The notes below the pieces were generated by a model. It searched no databases. It worked only from the letters and a program-made list of their open reading frames with translations, and was not told the DNA's origin. A program made the translations under genes and the position numbers. This document shows, piece after piece, positions 1 to 5,778 of a stretch of DNA of 7,043 nt; the stretch's first letter is position 1; every line of letters begins with the position of its first letter. Source of the DNA: Chitinophagaceae bacterium (GTDB lineage: Bacteria; Bacteroidota; Bacteroidia; Chitinophagales; Chitinophagaceae); NCBI GenBank assembly GCA_003509845.1, contig DOMR01000160.1, positions 1-7,043 on the forward strand, read 5' to 3'.

Positions 1-1764
1 ATTTATCAAATCAATGATCAAAAGGAAAAAATTAATTTTTATCAAAAAGAAATATCGGTTTTAAATAAAGCTTTAATTAAAAGAAAGGAGGCGTTGGAAA
101 ATACGATAAATAAAGATATTAGCCCTTTGGAAATTAAAAGTAATAGAATTAATATTCAAAAAGAAACCAGTGAAATTATAGTTCAAATTGACAACGAAAA
201 TAATGATTTGAATGAATTAAATTTTACGATTAAAGGTCAAGAAGATACTTTGTATGCTAAATCCTTCACTATTGAAGAAAAGAAAAAGTTAAAAATACGC
301 TTACCAAAAGAGCTATTTACTACTGGATACTATTTATTCTCATTTGGTAATAATTCAAATGAAGTTATTTATCAAGAATGGGTTTATCATCTTTCATCAA
401 ATCATTTATTGCAACCAAAGATATCGCTTGATTCTTTAAGTTTTGTAAAAGAAGGAATGAATGTATGGAAAATCAACAATTTACCCAATGCGAATATGAG
501 TATTTCTATTGTAGATGCTGATATTCCTACAAGCAATAAAAATATTGTTTCTGAACTACTCTTTAATGGTGTGAATAATCGTTCATTAACCAATTTGGGT
601 AATTATTTTACTAATAATACACGCATGAATGAAATTGCGCTTGATAGTATTATTAAAATTAATCAAATAGCTCCTTTACCAATTAACACACTTATTGATA
701 CTAATCAAGATAGTTATTTAACATTAAGAGGTAAAATTATAAAAACAACTAAAAAGGATGTGCCACTTCCAAAACAACTAAGTGTCGTCATTGGCAGTCC
801 CAACAAAAAATCTTCATTCATTCAAGCGCCTGTTGATACAGATGGCAGCTTTATTTTAAATAAACTTATATTTTACGATACTGTATTTGCTAAAGGGGTA
901 TTAGAAAAAAAAGAAACGAATGACTTTAAAGTTGTACTAAATCAAGATACAAACATAAATACGCCAGCATTCGATTTTATTAACGAATTATCTCCTGCTA
1001 CTTACACATTCATTGAAAATGACAAGGCGAATAAATTAATCAAAAACTCTAATTTACTTGACTCGCTTATAAAAAAATTTACATTACAACAAGTAACTGT
1101 AACTGCCAGGCCAGAGCTTAAGCTTAATAGTTTAGATAAAATTTACTCTTTTGGTTTATTTTCAAACAGTAATGCATATAGATTAAATGTTGCCGATGAT
1201 CATTTTTTTCAAAATAGTTTTGACCTTGGAAATTATATAATTTCACAAATTCCTGGTATTTCCTACAGTAATAATTTTAATACGATGATGGAGTTTGATG
1301 CAACTCCATTTTCTTGGAGAGGCTCTCCAACCTCCATTTATTTAGACGAAATTAAAGTAAGCTGGGATGTGGTTAGAGACATGCCAAGAAATAATATTGG
1401 GTATATTAAAGTTTTTAGACCCATATTTCTAGGTGATATTCAAAAAGGAACTGGCGGGGCAATTGTTATATATACAAAAAAACATTTTGATGGTCCAGTT
1501 CAATATGACACAAAAGATTCCGAATTGCTAAGGGGTTATTTCAGTGCCAACTATTTTGCAGATGAAGCAATTAAAATTGCAGAAAAATCAAGACAAATAA
1601 ATACAACACTCTATTGGGATCCTTATTTTATTTTTTACGATGAGTCCATAAAAGAGAAAATTATTCGTTTCCCAAATAACGATTTTACTAAAAGGTTTTT
1701 AATTAAAATTGAGGGTATTGATGCCCAAGGGCAAGTGCTATATTTTGAAAAAATAATTGAATAA
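1..1764 (+). CDS. TonB-receptor plug-like, macroglobulin-type surface protein, 5' end outside window
   Basis: The reading frame is open from base 1, so this is the C-terminal part (587 codons) of a longer protein. I rejected the TTG at 94 as its start, although AGGAGG lies at 86-91, because the spacing is only two bases and coding continues upstream. Domains in order: a charged N-terminal stretch; a beta-rich macroglobulin-like region (about 106-400); a carboxypeptidase-regulatory-like segment (about 718-903, with 'DTDGSF'); a TonB-receptor plug-like domain (about 1084-1494, starting 'LQQVTVTARPEL' and including 'IPGI', 'SPTSIYLDEI' and 'GTGGAIVIYTKK'); and a C-terminal module (1603-1764) beginning 'TTLYWDP'. 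This order is familiar from Bacteroidota proteins annotated as MG2 or plug-domain proteins. There is no room for a 22-strand barrel, so it is not a complete TonB-dependent receptor. It is probably periplasmic or outer-membrane associated; a link to a transporter or protease is inference. The function is unknown. Confidence 0.75.
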   Translation: MYQINDQKEKINFYQKEISVLNKALIKRKEALENTINKDISPLEIKSNRINIQKETSEIIVQIDNENNDLNELNFTIKGQEDTLYAKSFTIEEKKKLKIRLPKELFTTGYYLFSFGNNSNEVIYQEWVYHLSSNHLLQPKISLDSLSFVKEGMNVWKINNLPNANMSISIVDADIPTSNKNIVSELLFNGVNNRSLTNLGNYFTNNTRMNEIALDSIIKINQIAPLPINTLIDTNQDSYLTLRGKIIKTTKKDVPLPKQLSVVIGSPNKKSSFIQAPVDTDGSFILNKLIFYDTVFAKGVLEKKETNDFKVVLNQDTNINTPAFDFINELSPATYTFIENDKANKLIKNSNLLDSLIKKFTLQQVTVTARPELKLNSLDKIYSFGLFSNSNAYRLNVADDHFFQNSFDLGNYIISQIPGISYSNNFNTMMEFDATPFSWRGSPTSIYLDEIKVSWDVVRDMPRNNIGYIKVFRPIFLGDIQKGTGGAIVIYTKKHFDGPVQYDTKDSELLRGYFSANYFADEAIKIAEKSRQINTTLYWDPYFIFYDESIKEKIIRFPNNDFTKRFLIKIEGIDAQGQVLYFEKIIE

Positions 1765-1796
1765 TATTTTAATATTCAATTATATAATATTTTTCT
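1753..1796 (+). terminator. Candidate intrinsic terminator after the plug-domain gene
   Basis: A perfect 11-base inverted repeat, ataattgaata (1753-1763) and tattcaattat (1773-1783), encloses a 9-base loop, and a T-rich run follows at 1788-1796. The left arm contains the last codons and most of the stop codon of the upstream gene. The stem has only one G-C pair, so it would be weak, but the hairpin plus T-tract is correctly placed to end that transcript before the dioxygenase-like gene. Confidence 0.45.
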
Positions 1797-1836
1797 TAAA
1801 TTGGGTAGTATTGCACTTTAATTTAAACAATTTATT

Positions 1837-3261
1837 ATGCCAATATTATCTAATTATACAGATGGTTTTTTCAATGTGAGTGCTACTCATGGATTTTTGC
1901 CCAACAAAGCACCTTTGGTAAAATTACCCAGTATTTATAGTGATTTACAATCGGTGTTAGACAATATGCCAGTTGTTATCAATGAAACTGAGTTTGGTTA
2001 TTTAAATAATGAAGATGGTATTGTTGCGCCAACATTAGCAATTAAAAATCATTTAGCAGCAGTTGAAAATGAGGAAGACATTTTTGTATTACAAGCCTTG
2101 TTTAGGTCTTATAGTTTTTTAGCATCTGCTTATTTATTAGAACCATCTTTCCAGCAATACAGAAAAGATGGCAAATATGGAAAGGCTAGAAATTTATTAC
2201 CAGCAAATATTGCGCAACCTTTTTGTAAAGTTGCTGATAAGCTTAATGTGTTTGCCTGGCTTGATTATCATTATGCCTATTCACTAGGCAACTACCAAAA
2301 ATTAAATGAAGCTGGAGATTTGAATTGGGAAAATATTACCATGTGTAACCGCTTTTCAGGACAACCTGATGAAGTTGGTTTTATTATGTTGCATGTAGAT
2401 ATAAATAGGTATTCCCCTAATTTAGTGGGTACTGTCATGCAAACAATACAAGCCCTTCATAATAGTTCGGAAAGAGTTGGAGATTTGCTAGAAAAAAATT
2501 GGGTTACAATGAAGCAAATGAATGAACGAAGAAAAGAAATGTGGAAGGCTTCAAGATGGCAACGATACAATGATTTTAGAATTTTTATTATGGGTGTAAA
2601 AGGGAATACAGATTTGTTTGGAGATGGTGTTATATACGAGGATGTATGGGATGAACCTAAAGCCTTTAGAGGACAAACAGGAGCACAGGATGATATTATA
2701 CCGATGCAAGATATTTTTTCTGGCGTCATTTTTTATTACCCTGAAAATGAACTCACGAAATATTTATTGGATCTTAGATTATATCGACCTACCTGTGTGC
2801 AAGATTTCTTTAAAGATCTTGAAACTTCAATGAAAACATTGCATCCTAAAGGTTTGATGGGTAAATTATTAGACAACCAGGATATTACTGGACTTTGCTA
2901 TTTATTAGGGATATTAGAGGAAATTTATCATTTTAGAAACGGTCATTGGCAGTTCGTACAAAAGTACATTATGGCTAATACAAAGTATGCCATGGCCACG
3001 GGAGGCACTCCAATTACATCATGGATCCCGAATCAAATTTTGTCGGTTATTCGTCAAATGGAAGATGTTATTGCAGCGATAGCAAAACTCGGAGCAACTG
3101 ATCAAGAACAAGCCAAAGCTATTTATGAGAAAAACGCAACACTGTTACCTACCAAAAAAGGATTAATAGATGGGCAATTGGCTTTAATTCATAATAATGA
3201 CTTTTCTGCTGAAGCCGTTTTTGCTTTGAATCAAAAGTTTGGATATGATGATACAAAGTAA
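1837..3261 (+). CDS. Indoleamine 2,3-dioxygenase (IDO) superfamily protein
   Basis: This 474-residue cytoplasmic protein has no signal peptide. IDO enzymes are heme proteins that open the indole ring of tryptophan to N-formylkynurenine. Family signatures seen: 'DEVGFIMLHVDI' (178-189), with H186 near the distal-pocket Ser/His position; 'DFRIFIMGVKGN' (246-257), where R248 matches human IDO1 R231; 'VIYEDVWDEPKAFRG' followed by 'QTGAQDD' (280-286), matching the GSAGQSS loop; and 'FRNGHWQFVQKYI' (366-378) with 'ATGGTPITSWIPNQ' (387-400), matching the GTGG substrate loop. In 'YRPTCVQDFF' (316-325), which aligns with human 'YMPPAHRNFL', the proximal heme histidine (H346) is replaced by V321. The protein is longer than human IDO1 (403), mainly through a C-terminal extension after about residue 410. 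The ATG at 1837 is chosen because it follows the hairpin and conserved sequence begins soon after it; no Shine-Dalgarno is seen, as is usual in Bacteroidota. Family membership is firm; tryptophan as substrate is uncertain. Confidence 0.88.
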   Translation: MPILSNYTDGFFNVSATHGFLPNKAPLVKLPSIYSDLQSVLDNMPVVINETEFGYLNNEDGIVAPTLAIKNHLAAVENEEDIFVLQALFRSYSFLASAYLLEPSFQQYRKDGKYGKARNLLPANIAQPFCKVADKLNVFAWLDYHYAYSLGNYQKLNEAGDLNWENITMCNRFSGQPDEVGFIMLHVDINRYSPNLVGTVMQTIQALHNSSERVGDLLEKNWVTMKQMNERRKEMWKASRWQRYNDFRIFIMGVKGNTDLFGDGVIYEDVWDEPKAFRGQTGAQDDIIPMQDIFSGVIFYYPENELTKYLLDLRLYRPTCVQDFFKDLETSMKTLHPKGLMGKLLDNQDITGLCYLLGILEEIYHFRNGHWQFVQKYIMANTKYAMATGGTPITSWIPNQILSVIRQMEDVIAAIAKLGATDQEQAKAIYEKNATLLPTKKGLIDGQLALIHNNDFSAEAVFALNQKFGYDDTK

Positions 3262-3272
3262 TTTTATAAATC

Positions 3273-3291
3273 AATAAAACATTTATTTTTT
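3273..3291 (+). terminator. Weak hairpin with T-tract after the dioxygenase-like gene
   Basis: AATAAA (3273-3278) pairs with TTTATT (3282-3287) across a 3-base loop, and TTTT follows. The stem is six A-T pairs only, so it may be chance in AT-rich DNA. Its place just after the stop codon at 3259-3261 is what suggests a terminator. The rest of the gap (to 3360) shows no clear promoter or other gene. Confidence 0.2.
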
Positions 3292-3360
3292 AAACACTCC
3301 ACTCATATTTCACCATTTTAAAACAATAGGTTATAAAATAATATCACAAAAATATAGTAC

Positions 3361-4710
3361 ATGAAAAAAGTAATCTTATTGCCCCTGTTAATATTAAGTA
3401 TTTGTACTACAACAAATCAAATGTTAAATGCCCAAAATACGAATACATCTAACGCTTTAAATAAGGAAGAACAAAAAGTCATGAACTATATTGATGCTAA
3501 TATGCCAAGGGCTATTGCCTTATTAAAAGAGTCAGTCAATATTAATAGCGGCACCTTAAATATTGCAGGAGTGAAAAAAGTGGGTGAAATATTTGCACGT
3601 GAATTTGAAAAAGCCAATTTTAAAACCCAGTGGATCAATATGCCTGATTCCTTGCGACGTGCAGGCCATTTGGTGGCGACCACAGGATTTAATAATGAAT
3701 CCGAGGGTAAGAAAAATACAAATAGAAAAAAATTATTTCTCATAGGACATTTAGATACTGTCTTTGAACCCGATATGCCTGCGAATCCATTTACAATGTT
3801 AAATGATTCTACTGTCACAGGACAAGGCGTGAATGATATGAAAGGCGGAAATGTTGTAATGATTATTGCCCTACAAGCATTACATGCACAGGGTTTATTA
3901 AAGGACGCTGATATTATTGCTTATTTAACAGGTGATGAAGAACATGCAGCTAATCCACGCGAAATAAGTAGGAGAGATTTTATAGAAAGAGCAAAGCAAA
4001 CTGATATTGCTCTTGCTTTTGAAGGTGCTAATGGATTGAATTCAGTGGCCACGGCACGTCGGGGTGCTAGTGGATGGTCTTTAAATGTAAAAGCAAAAAC
4101 AGGACATAGCTCGGGCGTGTTTACCCCCAATGCTGGATTCGGGGCTATTTATGAAGCAGCTAGAATTGTGAATGAATTTAGGGTACAATTAAGTACTGAA
4201 AAATACCTAACCTTTAATCCCGGTGTATTTATCGGAGGTTCTGAAATGAATTATAATGCAAGCAAATCATCAGGTACGGCTATTGGTAAAACAAATATTA
4301 TTTCACCCGCTGTGACAGTCACCGGCGACCTTCGTTTTTTAACTGAGGAACAAAAGATAAATGCAAGAAAAAAAATGAGCGCCATTGTAGCTAATAATTT
4401 AGCAGGTACAAAAGCCACCATTAAATTTACAGATGGCATACCAAGTATGGCGCCTACGGAAGGCAATAATAAGTTACTTGAAGTTATTAGTGGTGTAACT
4501 AAGGATTTGGGCTTGGGCGTAACAATGGCAGGTGATCCTGGCTCTCGTGGTGCAGGAGATATCTCATACATAGCTGCCTATGTTGATTGTATTGATGGCT
4601 TAGGTGCATCTGGAAAGGGAGCGCATGCGCCTGGCGAAACCATTAACTTAAGAGAATTCCCTTTTTTGATCAAAAGGGCAGCGCTCACTATATATAGGTT
4701 AAGTAAGTAG
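3361..4710 (+). CDS. Secreted M20-family zinc metallopeptidase, glutamate carboxypeptidase (CPG2)-like
   Basis: This 449-residue di-zinc exopeptidase probably removes a C-terminal amino acid from small peptides or N-acyl amino acids; the actual substrate is unknown. The N-terminus is a signal peptide: KK, a hydrophobic run 4-15, and likely cleavage near A24 in 'LNAQN'. This places it in the periplasm or outside the cell. The catalytic set is complete: 'GHLDTV' with H130 (zinc) and D132; 'GQGVNDMKGG' with D159 (bridging zinc); 'TGDEEHA' with catalytic E193 and zinc ligand E194; 'FEGANG' with E221 (zinc; Glu here is typical of the CPG2 branch, where other M20 members have Asp); and 'GAHAPGE' with H422 (zinc). 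The middle domain (about 225-340), with 'TGHSSGVF' and H249, is the M20 dimerisation lid. It lies 99 bases after the dioxygenase-like gene on the same strand, so co-transcription is possible but not shown. Length is normal for the family. Confidence 0.9.
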   Translation: MKKVILLPLLILSICTTTNQMLNAQNTNTSNALNKEEQKVMNYIDANMPRAIALLKESVNINSGTLNIAGVKKVGEIFAREFEKANFKTQWINMPDSLRRAGHLVATTGFNNESEGKKNTNRKKLFLIGHLDTVFEPDMPANPFTMLNDSTVTGQGVNDMKGGNVVMIIALQALHAQGLLKDADIIAYLTGDEEHAANPREISRRDFIERAKQTDIALAFEGANGLNSVATARRGASGWSLNVKAKTGHSSGVFTPNAGFGAIYEAARIVNEFRVQLSTEKYLTFNPGVFIGGSEMNYNASKSSGTAIGKTNIISPAVTVTGDLRFLTEEQKINARKKMSAIVANNLAGTKATIKFTDGIPSMAPTEGNNKLLEVISGVTKDLGLGVTMAGDPGSRGAGDISYIAAYVDCIDGLGASGKGAHAPGETINLREFPFLIKRAALTIYRLSK

Positions 4711-4751
4711 TTTTCAATAGAATATGATTTGATTAGCCCAAAGCTTCATTT

Positions 4752-4784
4752 TTTGCAGTGTTGTACAATTTTTTGTAACTTTTG
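4752..4784 (+). promoter_or_regulatory. Candidate Bacteroidota-type promoter before the transporter gene
   Basis: TTTG at 4752-4755 is followed after 20 bases by TAACTTTTG (4776-4784). This approximates the Bacteroidota -33 TTTG / -7 TAnnTTTG pattern, with one extra base in the -7 box. It would place transcription start about 85-90 bases before the chosen ATG at 4879 and include the 4801-4830 inverted repeat in the leader. Such short AT-rich motifs arise often by chance. Confidence 0.3.
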
Positions 4785-4800
4785 ATTGAATCTATAATTT

Positions 4801-4830
4801 TAAAATGGTATTTTGATACTAGCCATTTTA
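4801..4830 (+). repeat. Inverted repeat in the leader of the transporter gene
   Basis: TAAAATGG (4801-4808) and CCATTTTA (4823-4830) are perfect reverse complements. Inside them, TAT and ATA can pair further across a TTTG loop, leaving a CTAG bulge. No T-tract follows, so it does not look like a terminator. Lying between the candidate promoter and the start codon, it could be an operator or an RNA leader structure. The sequence shows the symmetry only; the role is inference. Confidence 0.4.
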
Positions 4831-4878
4831 TTAATGATAAGATGGTGTCCTTCACGCTTAATTTTAAAAGTATTAAAA

Positions 4879-5736
4879 ATGGTTAATGTCATTTGGGTAG
4901 TATTGGTTTTATTTGCCTTATTATATATTTATGTATTCGCGGTTGACATCATTAAAAATAAAAACAAACTAGAAAATGTAAGTTGGTTAAAAACCGGACT
5001 GATTGGTTTTGTTGTCAATTTTTTTGACGTATTGGGTATTGGCGCGTTTGCGCCACAAACCGCACTTTTAAAGTTTACAAAACAAACTACTGATAAATTA
5101 ATTCCAGGCACCATGAATGTGGCAAACACCTTGCCAGTTTTAATTCAGGCAATTATTTTTATTCAAGTGGTTGAAGTGGAGCCCGTTACTTTAGTGGTCA
5201 TGTTTTTAACCGCGATGACAGGGGCAATTTTAGGCGCAGATATAGTTGGAAAACTTTCTGAAAAAAATATAAGGTTAACCATTAGTATTGCTTTATTAAT
5301 TACAGCAGGGTTCATGTTTGCTAACAAAATGCACTGGATACATGGGGAAGGAGTAGCGATTGGCATTCATGGTTGGAAATTAGTTATTGCGGGGGTCGTA
5401 AACTTTATTTTAGGGGCAATGATGACTGCGGGTGTTGGCTTATATGCACCCTGTATGGCCCTGGTTTATTTATTAGGATTATCACCTCAGGTAGCGTTTC
5501 CCATCATGATGGGCTCATGTGCGTTTTTAATGCCGCCAGCTTCCTATAAGTTTATAAAATCAGGAGCGTACAATAAAAAAGCAGCATTAGGGATGGCCAT
5601 TCCTGGAATATTGGCTGTGCTAATTGCAGCACTTGTCATTAAATCATTACCATTGGATACCCTAAGATGGTTGGTGCTAATTATCATATTATACACTTCC
5701 ATAACCATGTTTTTGAGTGCTATTAAAAACAAATAA
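4879..5736 (+). CDS. TauE/SafE (TSUP) family membrane transporter
   Basis: This 285-residue, strongly hydrophobic inner-membrane protein has about eight to nine membrane segments, at roughly residues 2-22, 39-58, 80-98, 103-122, 131-149, 166-190, 196-220, 235-254 and 262-282. It shows the internal duplication of the TSUP family: 'GFVVNFFDVLGIGAFAP' (43-59) and 'GVVNFILGAMMTAGVGLYAP' (172-191) are related motifs opening the two halves. TSUP proteins export sulfite, sulfoacetate or other organic anions; the substrate here cannot be told. The ATG at 4879 is preferred. The frame stays open upstream to a TTG at 4813 and an ATG at 4834, but that extension (IRWCPSRLILKVLK) is basic, would precede a normal first membrane helix, and overlaps the inverted repeat or its edge. 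The serine ammonia-lyase gene starts 42 bases downstream, which suggests one transcript and possibly a shared substrate or product. Confidence 0.85.
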   Translation: MVNVIWVVLVLFALLYIYVFAVDIIKNKNKLENVSWLKTGLIGFVVNFFDVLGIGAFAPQTALLKFTKQTTDKLIPGTMNVANTLPVLIQAIIFIQVVEVEPVTLVVMFLTAMTGAILGADIVGKLSEKNIRLTISIALLITAGFMFANKMHWIHGEGVAIGIHGWKLVIAGVVNFILGAMMTAGVGLYAPCMALVYLLGLSPQVAFPIMMGSCAFLMPPASYKFIKSGAYNKKAALGMAIPGILAVLIAALVIKSLPLDTLRWLVLIIILYTSITMFLSAIKNK

Positions 5737-5778
5737 AATGCTAAATATTATTTGTAAATTTATTTAAACTAAATAGGT

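Noticed and set aside
86..96. AGGAGG followed by TTG as a translation start at 94
   Set aside because: The spacing is only two bases, and the frame is open and protein-like all the way to base 1, so the gene starts upstream of the window.
2457..2729. Minus-strand open frame inside the IDO-like gene, and similar minus-strand frames elsewhere (402-593, 3486-3818, 3921-4130, 4251-4571, 4929-5129, 5163-5366, 5544-5732)
   Set aside because: They lie opposite well-supported family genes, and their translations show no recognisable domain or separate start context.
3394..3405. Lipoprotein signal at Cys15 ('LSIC') of the M20 peptidase
   Set aside because: The residue before Cys is Ile rather than Gly, Ala or Ser, and a normal signal-peptidase I site near 'LNAQ' follows, so a plain secreted protein is more likely.
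4813..4878. TTG 4813 or ATG 4834 as the start of the TSUP transporter
   Set aside because: The added residues are basic and not family-like, and ATG 4879 begins directly at the first membrane helix. An earlier start cannot be fully excluded.
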